Assembly (NCBI RefSeq): GCF_947493125.1
Contig: NZ_CANLQB010000009.1
Location: 124,001-188,000 of the forward strand
Direction: 5' to 3'
From: an uncultured Roseobacter sp.
GTDB taxonomy: Bacteria; Pseudomonadota; Alphaproteobacteria; Rhodobacterales; Rhodobacteraceae
DNA: 64,000 nt
A program made the translations under genes and the position numbers. Positions within the stretch are counted from its first letter, which is position 1. Each line of letters begins with the position of its first letter. Of the stretch, positions 19,173 through 28,175 are shown piece after piece. The notes beneath the pieces were generated by a model, which was given only the letters and a program-made list of their open reading frames with translations, searched no databases and was not told the origin of the DNA.

Positions 19173-19201
19173 TTGACCCCGAGGGCGCACTCTCTTAAAC
19201 G
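19173..19201 (+). promoter_or_regulatory. rplB promoter
   Basis: TTGACC, 17 bases, TAAACG. Same spacing and similar -10 ending (ACG) as the promoters before rpsL, rpmC and rplO. Confidence 0.55.
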
Positions 19202-19209
19202 GACGCATC

Positions 19210-19241
19210 GGCAAGGCCCCGGATTCGTCCGGGGCTTCGCC
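19210..19241 (+). promoter_or_regulatory. rplB 5' leader hairpin
   Basis: GCCCCGGA-TTCG-TCCGGGGC (19216-19235) extended by GGC/GCC outside. It would lie at the very 5' end of the transcript from the predicted promoter. There is no U-tract, so it is a leader structure rather than a terminator. Confidence 0.55.
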
Positions 19242-19336
19242 TTTGTCCGCGAGGACACACAACTCGGGCACCTACGGGGGCCTTCATACCATGGTCGTCA
19301 TTGCGACGACCGACAGCAAAACGGAAGACAGACAAC

Positions 19337-20179
19337 ATGGCACTCAAGTCGTACAAACCGACGACGCCGGGCCAGCGTGGGCTGGTACTGATCGACCGTT
19401 CGGAGCTCTGGAAAGGCCGCCCGGTCAAAGCCCTCACGGAAGGCTTGACCAAAAACGGCGGACGGAACAACACCGGACGGATCACGATGCGCCGCAAAGG
19501 CGGCGGGGCCAAGCGCCTCTACCGGATCGTTGACTTCAAGCGGAACAAGATGGATGTGACGGCCACGGTCGAGCGCATCGAATACGACCCCAACCGCACC
19601 GCCTTCATCGCCCTCGTGAAATACGAGGACGGCGAGCAAGCCTACATCCTGGCGCCGCAGCGTCTGGCCGTGGGTGATACAGTGGTTGCAAGCACAAAAG
19701 CCGACATCAAACCCGGTAACGCGATGCCCTTTGCGGGCATGCCCATCGGGACAATCGTGCACAACATCGAGATGAAGCCCGGCAAGGGTGGTCAGATTGC
19801 CCGCGCCGCCGGCACCTATGCCCAGTTCGTGGGCCGCGATGGCGGCTACGCCCAGATCCGTCTGAGCTCGGGCGAACTGCGCCTCGTGCGTCAGGAATGC
19901 ATGGCGACCGTTGGTGCCGTGTCGAACCCCGACAACTCCAACCAGAACTACGGTAAAGCGGGCCGCATGCGTCACAAGGGCATTCGCCCGTCTGTGCGTG
20001 GTGTGGTGATGAACCCGATCGACCACCCGCACGGTGGTGGTGAAGGCCGGACCTCTGGTGGTCGTCACCCGGTGACGCCTTGGGGCAAGCCGACAAAGGG
20101 TGCAAAGACCCGGAACAAGAAAAAAGCGTCCAGCAAGCTTATCCTGCGCTCGCGGCACGCCAAGAAGAAGGGGCGTTAA
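19337..20179 (+). CDS. rplB: 50S ribosomal protein L2
   Basis: 280 aa; binds 23S rRNA near the peptidyl-transferase centre. The conserved [20 protein letters not shown] loop (with the key His) is intact, as is the [15 protein letters not shown] start. The in-frame ATG at 19301 is upstream of the normal family start and is rejected. First gene of a rplB-rpsS-rplV-rpsC-rplP unit with its own promoter. Confidence 0.99.
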   Translation: MALKSYKPTTPGQRGLVLIDRSELWKGRPVKALTEGLTKNGGRNNTGRITMRRKGGGAKRLYRIVDFKRNKMDVTATVERIEYDPNRTAFIALVKYEDGEQAYILAPQRLAVGDTVVASTKADIKPGNAMPFAGMPIGTIVHNIEMKPGKGGQIARAAGTYAQFVGRDGGYAQIRLSSGELRLVRQECMATVGAVSNPDNSNQNYGKAGRMRHKGIRPSVRGVVMNPIDHPHGGGEGRTSGGRHPVTPWGKPTKGAKTRNKKKASSKLILRSRHAKKKGR

Positions 20180-20182
20180 TCT

Positions 20183-20461
20183 ATGTCTCGTTCAGTATGG
20201 AAAGGTCCTTTTGTCGACAGCTACGTGTTGAAAAAGGCCGAAGCGTCCCGCGAAAGCGGCCGCAACGAAGTGATCAAGATCTGGTCGCGCCGCTCGACAA
20301 TCCTGCCGCAGTTCGTGGGTTTGACGTTCGGCGTCTACAACGGTCACAAACACATCCCTGTTAACGTCAGCGAAGACATGATTGGTCAGAAGTTCGGTGA
20401 GTATTCGCCAACCCGGACCTACTACGGTCATGCCGCCGACAAAAAAGCGAAGCGGAAGTAA
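20183..20461 (+). CDS. rpsS: 30S ribosomal protein S19
   Basis: 92 aa, head of the 30S subunit, next to S13. The [12 protein letters not shown] start and the [21 protein letters not shown] core (split by eye at VNVSEDM) are typical. It starts 3 bases after the rplB stop, so translation is coupled. Confidence 0.99.
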   Translation: MSRSVWKGPFVDSYVLKKAEASRESGRNEVIKIWSRRSTILPQFVGLTFGVYNGHKHIPVNVSEDMIGQKFGEYSPTRTYYGHAADKKAKRK

Positions 20462-20464
20462 GCC

Positions 20465-20845
20465 ATGAGCAAGGATAAAAATCCCCGCCGCGTGGCTGAC
20501 AACGAAGCACGTGCAAAGCTGCGCATGCTGCGTACATCCCCGCAGAAACTGAACCTCGTCGCCGCGATGATCCGGGGCAAGAAGGTGGACAAGGCCCTGA
20601 CGGACCTGACCTTCTCCAAGAAACGGATCGCACTGGACGTGAAGAAATGCCTTCAGTCCGCCATCGCGAACGCGGAAAACAACCACAACCTCGACGTGGA
20701 CGAGCTGATCGTCGCAGAGGCCTATGTGGGTAAAAACCTGACCATGAAGCGTGGACGTCCGCGCGCGCGTGGCCGGTTCGGCAAGATCATCAAGCCGTTC
20801 TCGGAAATCACGATTCTGGTGCGTCAGGTAGAGGAGCAAGCCTAA
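20465..20845 (+). CDS. rplV: 50S ribosomal protein L22
   Basis: 126 aa; lines the exit tunnel. The beta-hairpin region [17 protein letters not shown], where macrolide-resistance changes occur, is normal. It starts 3 bases after rpsS and shares one base with the rpsC start (TAATG). Confidence 0.99.
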   Translation: MSKDKNPRRVADNEARAKLRMLRTSPQKLNLVAAMIRGKKVDKALTDLTFSKKRIALDVKKCLQSAIANAENNHNLDVDELIVAEAYVGKNLTMKRGRPRARGRFGKIIKPFSEITILVRQVEEQA

Positions 20846-21552
20846 TGGGTAACAAAGTCAATCCGATTGGCATGCGCCTGCAGGTGAACCGCACCTGGGA
20901 CAGCCGCTGGTACGCCGATACGAAGGACTACGGTGATCTTCTTCTCGAAGACATCGCGATCCGCGAGTTCATCAAGGAAGAGTGCAAGCAGGCCGGCGTG
21001 GCCCGTGTGATCATCGAGCGTCCGCACAAGAAGTGCCGCGTGACGATCCACACAGCCCGCCCCGGTGTCATTATCGGCAAGAAAGGGGCAGACATCGAAG
21101 GTTTGCGTCAGAAAATCGCCAAGATGACCGACAGTGAGCTGCACCTCAACATCGTTGAAGTGCGCAAACCGGAGTTGGATGCGGCCCTCGTCGGGGAAAG
21201 CATCGCACAGCAGCTGGAGCGCCGGGTGTCTTTCCGCCGCGCCATGAAGCGCGCGGTGCAGAACGCCATGCGTATGGGCGCCCTGGGCATCCGTGTGAAC
21301 GTCGCGGGTCGTCTCGGCGGGGCCGAGATCGCGCGGACCGAATGGTACCGCGAAGGTCGCGTGCCTTTGCACACGCTGCGGGCCGATATCGATTACGCGC
21401 ACGTGGAAGCCACGACCGCTTACGGGATCATCGGGATCAAGACCTGGATCTTCAAAGGCGAGATCATGGAGCACGACCCGTCGGCGCGGGACCGCAAGGC
21501 CCAGGAACTCCAGGATGGCCCTGCACCGCGCGGTGCTGGCGGTCGTCGCTAA
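20845..21552 (+). CDS. rpsC: 30S ribosomal protein S3
   Basis: 235 aa; mRNA entry site and helicase function. The KH domain has the GKKG loop (residues 78-81). The C-terminal domain carries [20 protein letters not shown]. It overlaps rplV by one base. Confidence 0.99.
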   Translation: MGNKVNPIGMRLQVNRTWDSRWYADTKDYGDLLLEDIAIREFIKEECKQAGVARVIIERPHKKCRVTIHTARPGVIIGKKGADIEGLRQKIAKMTDSELHLNIVEVRKPELDAALVGESIAQQLERRVSFRRAMKRAVQNAMRMGALGIRVNVAGRLGGAEIARTEWYREGRVPLHTLRADIDYAHVEATTAYGIIGIKTWIFKGEIMEHDPSARDRKAQELQDGPAPRGAGGRR

Positions 21553-21565
21553 GGGGGAATGACAG

Positions 21566-21979
21566 ATGCTACAACCAAAACGCACGAAATTCCGCAAGCA
21601 GTTCAAGGGCTCGATCAAGGGGCTGGCGAAGGGCGGGTCTGACCTGAACTTCGGCACCTACGGTCTGAAAGCGCTGGAGCCCGAGCGGGTCACGGCGCGG
21701 CAGATCGAAGCGGCGCGTCGTGCCATGACCCGTCACATGAAACGTCAGGGCCGGGTCTGGATCCGGATCTTCCCGGACGTGCCGGTGACGGCGAAACCCA
21801 TCGAAGTTCGGATGGGTAAGGGCAAGGGCTCCGTCGACCGTTGGGCGGCGAAGGTCAAGCCCGGCCGCGTGATGTTCGAGATCGACGGCGTGAACGACGA
21901 CATCGCCCGCGAGGCCCTGCGTCTTGCAGCGATGAAGCTGCCCATCAAGACACGGGTTGTCGTCCGTGAGGATTGGTAA
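21566..21979 (+). CDS. rplP: 50S ribosomal protein L16
   Basis: 137 aa; organises the A-site region of the 50S subunit. [12 protein letters not shown] start and [19 protein letters not shown] loop are conserved. Last gene of the rplB unit; a strong terminator lies 71 bases after the stop, and rpmC, normally next, is 14 kb away. Confidence 0.99.
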   Translation: MLQPKRTKFRKQFKGSIKGLAKGGSDLNFGTYGLKALEPERVTARQIEAARRAMTRHMKRQGRVWIRIFPDVPVTAKPIEVRMGKGKGSVDRWAAKVKPGRVMFEIDGVNDDIAREALRLAAMKLPIKTRVVVREDW

Positions 21980-22049
21980 ATCCTCACGCATGCGGCATAG
22001 TGGGTTTTCATAGAAAACCTGCGGGCCAGCACCCGGTTGAGTTATAGAA

Positions 22050-22078
22050 CCCCCGCTGAGACATCAGCGGGGTTTTTT
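22050..22078 (+). terminator. rplP intrinsic terminator
   Basis: Stem CCCCGCTGA/TCAGCGGGG with a GACA loop followed by TTTTTT. It ends the rplB-rplP unit. Confidence 0.92.
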
Positions 22079-22137
22079 CGTGGTTCTCCGCGCAGCTTCA
22101 TTTCACATGCCCGTCACACCGGTGACCGGCAGCGCAG

Positions 22138-22665
22138 CTATGCCAGTTGAAACTCTTCGAGATGGTTGTTGATATGCAGGGCGTGCGCGATGGCGTAATC
22201 TGTCTTGCTCAGATGGCCGTAGGCGAAATGTGGTTTCAGGTCAGCGTCATATGATCTGAAATCCAAAAGCGCCGTCTTCAACCGGTCGATCGCTTGCGGT
22301 GTCTCACCGTTATCTATGATGACTTCGCCTGGGATCGCCTCATCCAGCCCATGGGACATGGTCCCGCGAGCCCGAAAGACCTTGTAGGCCAGCTGACCAA
22401 CCGTATTTTGGAACATCGCCGACTTTTGTTCGGGAAAGCCTGCCATGGAGAATTCGACCGATTGAGCCAGGTGATGGAAGGTTCGCGGAGCATCCCATTG
22501 CCCCATCGTCTCAAGCGGCGTTTTCGACAGAACGTCCAGCTTGTCCAACATGAGATCCACGCTCAGTTGGCTGTGATCGCGCAGCGTGTTGAGCCAGTAA
22601 TAGCCTCCCGCCAAGCCGACAAAGGCACCAGATGCGATGTATTTGGTGAATGCGCGTCTGTTCAT
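22138..22665 (-). CDS. DUF1569/DinB-like protein with Tat-like signal
   Basis: 175 aa. The N-terminus MNRRAFTKYIASGAFVGLAG resembles a twin-arginine signal or anchor (NRRAF followed by a hydrophobic stretch). The rest resembles the DUF1569 family of DinB-like four-helix proteins, with His residues in TFHHLAQSVEF and HALHINNHLEEF that may bind a metal. The function is unknown. Its base composition is visibly less GC-rich than the ribosomal genes, which suggests later acquisition. It lies on the opposite strand from rplP. Confidence 0.7.
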   Translation of the reverse strand: MNRRAFTKYIASGAFVGLAGGYYWLNTLRDHSQLSVDLMLDKLDVLSKTPLETMGQWDAPRTFHHLAQSVEFSMAGFPEQKSAMFQNTVGQLAYKVFRARGTMSHGLDEAIPGEVIIDNGETPQAIDRLKTALLDFRSYDADLKPHFAYGHLSKTDYAIAHALHINNHLEEFQLA

Positions 22666-22782
22666 TCCGAAATCCTAAGATACGGCCTTCAACAAACCAC
22701 GGTTGCCGGATTTCATCAACAGCGCTGGCGTGGATGCCGGGCAAGACGGATTGCGCGCTTGCGGTCATACCGGTTTCCCGGG

Positions 22783-23403
22783 CTACGCCCAGCTATAGTT
22801 GAATGAGACGGAGATCCGCTCCTCCTCCGCCATGTTCAGCGGGACTTCATGGCGTAGCCAGCTTTCCCACAGGAGCACATCGCCGATTGCAGGTGCAACA
22901 TAGTGAAAGGTCTGCAAATCGGCGCGCGCATCCTTCATCCTTGGTGGGGCGGCCATCATCAGCGCCAGTCGCGGGTCCTCGAATTTGATGGCGCTGGCAC
23001 CCGGCGGGACGGCCACATAGGTGGTGCCGCTGATCACTGAGTGTGGATGGATGTGAGACGTATGGATGCCACCCGGCGGCAGGATGTTGATCCAGATGTC
23101 TTCCAGCTTCAACGGCCTGTCGCCGAGGTCAAAGGCAAGGTCCTTGGCGAAAGCTTTCACGTGCTTGTCGAGCGCTTTGACCAGATCCTTGAAGATCGGA
23201 AAGCGGTAGGGCAGGTCGGTCAGCGAGGCGTAGCTGGTGTAGCCCGGATAGCCGTTCGCCTCACACCAGTCTTGCCCTGCCTCGTCATCCTCCGCGATGG
23301 ACCAGCAGGAGGCTTCAAGCTCGGCCGTGTCGATTGGGGGTTTCTTCTCGGAGAGGTGCGCGCGGTAGAGGCGGGTGACGAAGAGGGAATCTATGGTGCT
23401 CAT
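22783..23403 (-). CDS. Putative 2-oxoglutarate/Fe(II) oxygenase
   Basis: 206 aa. It resembles the TIGR02466 group of putative 2OG-Fe(II) oxygenases. Likely iron ligands lie in HTSHIHPHS (His cluster) and WLRHEV, with the usual C-terminal Arg in ERISVSFNYSW for 2-oxoglutarate. Members are related to prolyl hydroxylases and often found near phage or photosynthetic genes; the substrate here is unknown. The start at 23403 faces iteron element C copy 2, 114 bases upstream. Confidence 0.75.
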   Translation of the reverse strand: MSTIDSLFVTRLYRAHLSEKKPPIDTAELEASCWSIAEDDEAGQDWCEANGYPGYTSYASLTDLPYRFPIFKDLVKALDKHVKAFAKDLAFDLGDRPLKLEDIWINILPPGGIHTSHIHPHSVISGTTYVAVPPGASAIKFEDPRLALMMAAPPRMKDARADLQTFHYVAPAIGDVLLWESWLRHEVPLNMAEEERISVSFNYSWA

Positions 23404-23516
23404 GATCCCGTCTTAGCCGAGCCCGTGACGGGAGGCGAGAGCGTTAACGCGGCGCGCGCGCAACGGACGCAAGGGTGTGGGGCCCCGGGTAGAGACTTTG
23501 GGCCTTTTCCCAAGGG

Positions 23517-23571
23517 AATATGGCAAATTCGATGTCGGTATCACGTCGGTATTGCGTCGGTATCACGTCGG
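23517..23571 (-). repeat. Iteron element C, copy 2 (inverted)
   Basis: Four GTCGG units at 23534, 23545, 23556 and 23567, an exact 11-bp period; on the minus strand these read CCGAC with GTGATA and GCAATA spacers. AATATGG (reverse CCATATT) lies 10 bases before the first unit, matching copy 1 at 18171-18237. Confidence 0.75.
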
Positions 23572-24111
23572 TGCGCGCGGATGTTTTCGAGCCGATCTGC
23601 GGGGTTAAGGGTGCGCGCGACGGGAAAAGGTTGACAAGCGGTAAAGGCGGCACTGTGCGACACCGCGATACCCCCTTGAAGGTCACCGACCCTTGAGTGT
23701 GATCGACCGCCGCGGACCGCCGCCCTGTGCAAACCGTGAGGCGCTCGGGCCCTCCAAACACCCAGTGTCCAAACTCGCCGGTCTCTATCCCCCGAAACGG
23801 CCCTCCAGAGAGCATTGAGTTCTGATCCGCCGCGCAGCATTGAAATGCGTCTGACGAAGCACCCCGGATGGTGACGCTCTGACCGATACCGCCTCTGTCC
23901 TCCGATCTGCAGGCGCGCGTGCGGGGTGAGCAGGTTCCTCTGGCGTCTGAAAGGGCGGAACCTGGGAGACCTGTGATGGACCGGATTGCTGCGACACCAC
24001 GGTGGATTGCGGGTCTCTCCAAGCCCAATTTCGCAGATGCCGGTCAGTGGCGACAACACGCCCACCAGCCAAAATACCGAACGTGACCTGCGAGCCGACC
24101 CTCAGCAGCGG

Positions 24112-24183
24112 GGAGGCCCGGCGGGCCCAGCCGGGCAGCGCCCGAGCCCCTTCCATGGGGGCGAGGGCGCTTGTCTCTGCCCG
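24112..24183 (-). repeat. Palindromic intergenic repeat, family B, copy 2 (inverted)
   Basis: Read on the minus strand it gives AAGCGCCCTCGCCCCCATGG, then AAGGGGCTCGGGCGCTGCC, then GGGCCCGCCGGGCC, matching copy 1 at 9866-9936 arm by arm. Confidence 0.6.
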
Positions 24184-24224
24184 GGGATCAGGCGCTGTTT
24201 TCGGCGCGCGGCCAAGCCGCGGTT

Positions 24225-25361
24225 TCACAGCAGCGTATCGAGCGCATTCGCGAGCAATGTCGCGCAGGCCGCCAGCTGTGCGGAGGAGATATGCTCATCT
24301 GCCTTGTGCCCCTGCCGCTCCATGGATCCCGGGCCGCAGACCACGGTCGGGATGCCCAGCTCCGCCAGGACGCCGCCTTCCGTGCCGAACGCGACCTTGC
24401 AGGTCTTGCCGCCGGACCAGCCTTGAACCTGCCGGGTGGCGTCGCCCGTGGCCGGGGTCGCCAGGCCCGGGTAGGCGGCCAGAGGATGCAACGCAATCGC
24501 CCCGGCGCCGGCGAGCGGGGCGGTCAGCTCTGCCGCCGCCTTCGCGATCCTGCGCTCCAGCAGGTCGGGATCGTCCGCGGCCAGATGCCGAATTTCGAAA
24601 ACCAGCTCGGCCCGCTCCGGGACGATGTTCAGCGCCGTGCCACTGGTCATCTTGCCCGCGTGCACCGTGCTGTAGGGGATGTCATAGCCGGCGTCTCGGG
24701 CGCCGTTCTGCTTCAAATCCGCCTGCAGCGCGCGCAGGTCCAGCACAAGGTCGACGGCAAGCTGCAGGGCGCTGACGTAGTTGGGAGCCAGCGCCGAATG
24801 CCCCGCCTGACCGGTGATCTCGGCCCGGTAGGCCCGCTTGCCCTTGTGGCCGATGGCCACCTGCATCTCGGTCGGCTCGCCGACGATGGCCAGCCGGGGC
24901 GTGCCCAGCAGAGGCGTCAGGCGGTCTCGCATACGGGCAATGCCGACACATCCGATTTCCTCGTCGTAGGAGATCAGCAGCTTCAGCGGCGCGGTCAGCG
25001 TCCGTCGGCTGGCCGTATCGGCGGCGACCAGCATTTCTGCCAGAAACCCCTTCATGTCGGTTGTCCCGCGCCCGAAGAGCAGATCGCCGTCGCGGGTCAG
25101 CTTGAACGGTGGTCTGGTCCAGTGCTGTCCGGTCACCGGCACCACGTCGGAATGGGCCGAGAGCAGCACCCCGCCCGCACCCTCGGGGCCCATCTCCGCA
25201 TAGAGGCCCGCCTTGTCGTCCGTCAGATCCGCGATGCGGTGCACGCGAAACTGCCGGGTCACCAGGAAATCCTCGACATAAGCGATGAGATCGAGGTTGG
25301 ACCTTGCGCTGATGGTCTCAAAGCCGATCAGCCGGTCGAGGATCTCCAGCGACGAGGTCAC
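24225..25361 (-). CDS. ArgE-like M20 family deacetylase
   Basis: 378 aa, close to acetylornithine deacetylase. Dinuclear zinc ligands are visible: H70 and D72 (SAHSDVV), D102 (GRGTTDMKG), the catalytic and binding pair E134/E135 (SYDEEIGC), E162 (VGEPTE) and a C-terminal His (HKADEHIS). The dimerisation domain lies in the middle. It removes an N-acyl group from an amino-acid-like substrate. ATGA overlap with the LysR gene indicates co-transcription. Because arginine synthesis genes are absent nearby, a catabolic substrate is as likely as acetylornithine. Confidence 0.88.
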   Translation of the reverse strand: MTSSLEILDRLIGFETISARSNLDLIAYVEDFLVTRQFRVHRIADLTDDKAGLYAEMGPEGAGGVLLSAHSDVVPVTGQHWTRPPFKLTRDGDLLFGRGTTDMKGFLAEMLVAADTASRRTLTAPLKLLISYDEEIGCVGIARMRDRLTPLLGTPRLAIVGEPTEMQVAIGHKGKRAYRAEITGQAGHSALAPNYVSALQLAVDLVLDLRALQADLKQNGARDAGYDIPYSTVHAGKMTSGTALNIVPERAELVFEIRHLAADDPDLLERRIAKAAAELTAPLAGAGAIALHPLAAYPGLATPATGDATRQVQGWSGGKTCKVAFGTEGGVLAELGIPTVVCGPGSMERQGHKADEHISSAQLAACATLLANALDTLL

Positions 25362-26293
25362 CTCAGGGGCTCCCCGCCGATGGCGTCGAACGCGCCGGAG
25401 GCCACCTGATCCCGCGCAAAGCCGATGACGGCCTGCACCGTGCGCGATTTTTCGGCGCCCTGGGTTGTCAGCAGCCCCATGCGCAACGCCCGCACCGGCT
25501 CCGCGATGGGCACGCAGGCCAGCCGCCGCCCGTCCGGCGAGAGGTCGCTGTGCGGGCGGACATTGGCGATGGAGTAGCCAAACCCGTTGCCCACCAGCGA
25601 CCGCATGACGGCCATATCGCGGGTCCGCTCGGCGATGCGGGGGCGGGTCTTGCAGGCGTCGAAGAGGGACAGGAAATAATCCGTGCTGATCGGCAGATCC
25701 AGCAGCGCCATGGGCAATGGCGCCAGATCTTCCGGGCGGACCTCGTCTCGGGCTGCGTAGTCATGCGCGTCGCTGAGCACGGCAAAGGGGCGCAGCCGTA
25801 CGAGGCCGATGAACTGCAGATCGGTCGGGATGTCCAGATCATAGGTCAGGGCCAGGTCAATGTCGGCGCGCCGGAGCGCATTGAAGATTTCGGCCTGATT
25901 GAGCTCGGTCTGGTCGATGCGGACATCCGGGTAGGCCGCTTCGAACCCCCGCCGCATGCGCGGCAGCACCAGCTGTGCGAAGGTCACCAGGCATCCGACG
26001 GCCAGCGGCCCGCGCGCGGTGCCGGAGACGTCCGCCGCGATGTCGATCATCGCATCGGCTTCCTTCAGCACGCGTTTCGCCTGGTCCAGCACCCGCCGTC
26101 CGCCCTGTGTCGGCGACAGGCCCTGGGCGTGCTGGCGCACGAAGAGCGGGATGGCGAACTCCGCCTCGAGCTGGGCGATGGCCGCCGAGATGGAGGGCGA
26201 GGAGACATTGAGACGCTCGGAGGCGCGCGCAATGCCGCCGGTGTCGCCGACGGCGACCAGATATTCCAACTGCCTCAGTGTAAAGCGCGGCAC
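25358..26293 (-). CDS. LysR-family transcriptional regulator
   Basis: 311 aa. The N-terminal winged helix-turn-helix starts right away (FTLRQLEYLVAVGDTGGIAR then SPSISAAIAQLE), followed by a periplasmic-binding-like ligand domain (about residue 90 on). The GTG is chosen because the family usually starts here and GGGAG lies 6 bases upstream; an ATG 12 codons earlier is possible. It precedes the deacetylase with a 4-base overlap, and probably controls the neighbouring Rieske/RidA genes. Confidence 0.87.
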   Translation of the reverse strand: MPRFTLRQLEYLVAVGDTGGIARASERLNVSSPSISAAIAQLEAEFAIPLFVRQHAQGLSPTQGGRRVLDQAKRVLKEADAMIDIAADVSGTARGPLAVGCLVTFAQLVLPRMRRGFEAAYPDVRIDQTELNQAEIFNALRRADIDLALTYDLDIPTDLQFIGLVRLRPFAVLSDAHDYAARDEVRPEDLAPLPMALLDLPISTDYFLSLFDACKTRPRIAERTRDMAVMRSLVGNGFGYSIANVRPHSDLSPDGRRLACVPIAEPVRALRMGLLTTQGAEKSRTVQAVIGFARDQVASGAFDAIGGEPLR

Positions 26294-26362
26294 CAGAGGC
26301 TCCCGACAACCAAGTCCGCTGTCATACAATCAGCTTCCGCAGCGCAGGGCCAGCCGACATGC

Positions 26363-27472
26363 TCAGGCGGTTGCGCATTTGGCGTCCTGGCGGGCGAGCC
26401 ACGTCTGGAAATCCCGGATCGTGCCCTCATAGTCATCGCCGGCGAGCGGGCCTTCGATCGCATGCTCCGAGGCCAGTGCGATCTGCAGGCGTTCCAGCTT
26501 CTCGCGGTCTTCGCGGTTGACCTCCTCCCAGAGGGCGATCCGCTGCGCGATGGTCGCGTCATCGAGGCTGTCGCCATAGACCGACATCGTCCATTTCACG
26601 CGGATCAGGCTGGCGTGGACCGGAAAGATGGAGAGCGAAACCAGCACGCTGGCGGCCTGGCTTGCGACCTGGCAGGGGAACTTGGCAAAGAGCGACGAGC
26701 GCTGGCGTTCGGCGGTGCTGAGCCCCGGTGCGCCCTCGCCGCGGGGCTGTATATTCTCGGGGTAGTTGGCCGCATAGGAGGTATAGCCGTCGCCGCTGAC
26801 CAGTTTGCGCGACAGGCCAGAGGGGGTGTAGCCATGCAGCGTGTGCGGATGCACGACGCTGAGGTGATAGCCTTCCATGAAATTCTCGACCAGGCATTTC
26901 CAGTTGGTGTGCCAGTCTTCCTCGGCCACGTGGACGAGCCGGAAATCGGCGGTCTCATAGGGCGCCAGCATCGCGTCGAGCTCGGGGTGAGCGAAGGGGG
27001 CGGACGCAGGGTCGAGGGTGACATAGATGAAGCCGTTCCACAGCTGCACCCGGTGCCGGGGCAGGGTGCAGGTCGTCGCATCGAAGCCCGCGTTCTGCAT
27101 GCGCGGCGCCCGCAGCAGTGCGCCGTCTCGGGCATAGGTCCAGGCGTGATAGCTGCAGACGAAGCGTTTTGCCGTGCCGCGCCCCTCGGCCAGCGGCATG
27201 CCGCGGTGCCGGCAGACATTGGCCAGGACCCGCACCTCGCCATCATCGCCGCGCACCACGAGAAGGGGTTCGTTCAGAAGCTGTACGGTGAAGAAGTCGC
27301 CGGGTTCCGGGATCTCGTCGGCGCGCCCCAGGCAGTGCCAGCCGGTCCGAAGAACGGTGCGCGCCTCATGTGCGAACTGGTCTTGCGAGGTATAGAACGC
27401 GCCGGGCATGCACTTCGGGCGGTCGGCGGGCAGGGCGGCGAGGTCTTGAAGTCTGTCACGCAAATCGCTCAT
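26363..27472 (-). CDS. Rieske non-heme iron oxygenase, alpha subunit type (1)
   Basis: 369 aa. The Rieske 2Fe-2S ligands are C87, H89, C106 and H109 (CRHRG...CSYHAW). The catalytic domain has the iron motif ENFMEGYHLSVVH with H203 and H208; the third ligand is probably an Asp near DDYEGTIRDF. It is closest in type to the single-component oxygenases that demethylate quaternary amines or hydroxylate small acids (GbcA/CntA-like), but the substrate is not readable. A reductase gene is not present in the island. Confidence 0.88.
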   Translation of the reverse strand: MSDLRDRLQDLAALPADRPKCMPGAFYTSQDQFAHEARTVLRTGWHCLGRADEIPEPGDFFTVQLLNEPLLVVRGDDGEVRVLANVCRHRGMPLAEGRGTAKRFVCSYHAWTYARDGALLRAPRMQNAGFDATTCTLPRHRVQLWNGFIYVTLDPASAPFAHPELDAMLAPYETADFRLVHVAEEDWHTNWKCLVENFMEGYHLSVVHPHTLHGYTPSGLSRKLVSGDGYTSYAANYPENIQPRGEGAPGLSTAERQRSSLFAKFPCQVASQAASVLVSLSIFPVHASLIRVKWTMSVYGDSLDDATIAQRIALWEEVNREDREKLERLQIALASEHAIEGPLAGDDYEGTIRDFQTWLARQDAKCATA

Positions 27473-27496
27473 CGCGGCCTCCCGTGCGCTCTTGGT

Positions 27497-28171
27497 TCAT
27501 GCGTCGCCGGGAACGCCGTATGAGGGGGCGGCACCGGGATCGAGCGCGCGCCGCACATAGTCGTCCAGCTGGGGTTTGTAGACATCCCAGGCCGTCGCCA
27601 CGGCCTCGATGGGGCAGCTTTCGGTCCAGTCGCAGCGCAGATCGGCCACCGGCCAGCTGACCCTGTCCACCAGCATCAGACCGGCCGAATGCACCGGGCC
27701 CGCTTCGCCGCCCGCGGCCAGACCGGCGCGCAGCGCGACGATCAGCCGGTCGCCGAGATGCCCCCGTGCCGCCTCGAACCCGGCCACGATGGCGGCGGGG
27801 ACGGCGTCGTTGTCGAGCAGGTTCCCGCCCGCCGCCACGTCCGTGCCCTGCGCGGCGTTCCAGGTGCCGAGCACCTCGGCGCCGGAATGAATGGCCGTCT
27901 GCCCCCGCGCGTCGATGGCTAACAGCTGGCGGTATGCGATGTGCTGTGCCCCGTCGATCACCGCGCGCACCGCGTCCCCCGCCGAGTGGCCCTGCGCCAT
28001 CGCGTCCAGCGTCTGGGGCCCGAGGCGGGGATCGGTCACATTCTGGCTGGCCACGGCACCCACCTGCGCGCGCGCGTGGGCGCAGCGGGCCGCAACGGCG
28101 GGGGAGGAGGAGGAGATTGCGATGCCGAACATACCGGTCTCTGCGCAACGGGCCACAAGCGAGAAGGTCAT
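27497..28171 (-). CDS. DUF1028 family protein (putative Ntn-type hydrolase)
   Basis: 224 aa, starting MTFSLVARCAETGMFGIAIS with the conserved VGAVASQNVTDPRLG block and ending in a YKPQLDDYVRRALDPG region. DUF1028 proteins look like N-terminal-nucleophile hydrolases and often sit beside peptidase or RidA genes; no reaction is established. The start just 4 bases after the RidA stop is preferred over an extended frame whose first 50 residues are not family-like. Confidence 0.8.
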   Translation of the reverse strand: MTFSLVARCAETGMFGIAISSSSPAVAARCAHARAQVGAVASQNVTDPRLGPQTLDAMAQGHSAGDAVRAVIDGAQHIAYRQLLAIDARGQTAIHSGAEVLGTWNAAQGTDVAAGGNLLDNDAVPAAIVAGFEAARGHLGDRLIVALRAGLAAGGEAGPVHSAGLMLVDRVSWPVADLRCDWTESCPIEAVATAWDVYKPQLDDYVRRALDPGAAPSYGVPGDA

Positions 28172-28175
28172 CGCG

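Larger units (their letters stand above)
19024..19336. other. Divergent upstream region and rplB leader
   Basis: 313 bases between the divergent DUF533 gene and rplB. It holds the rplB promoter and a strong 5' leader hairpin, with no gene. Confidence 0.6.
23404..24224. other. Gene-free region between the 2OG oxygenase and the M20 hydrolase
   Basis: 821 bases without a convincing gene. Open frames on the minus strand (such as 23444-24028) have no recognisable protein and poor codon use. The region holds iteron element C copy 2, a TTGACA (23631-23636) without a clear -10, and palindromic repeat B copy 2 at its right end. It could contain decayed genes, but I see no recognisable fragment. Confidence 0.5.

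Noticed and set aside
23444-24028. 194-residue minus-strand open frame in the gap before the M20 gene
   Set aside because: No recognisable domain, low-complexity Arg/Ser-rich composition, and it runs through the iteron repeat.
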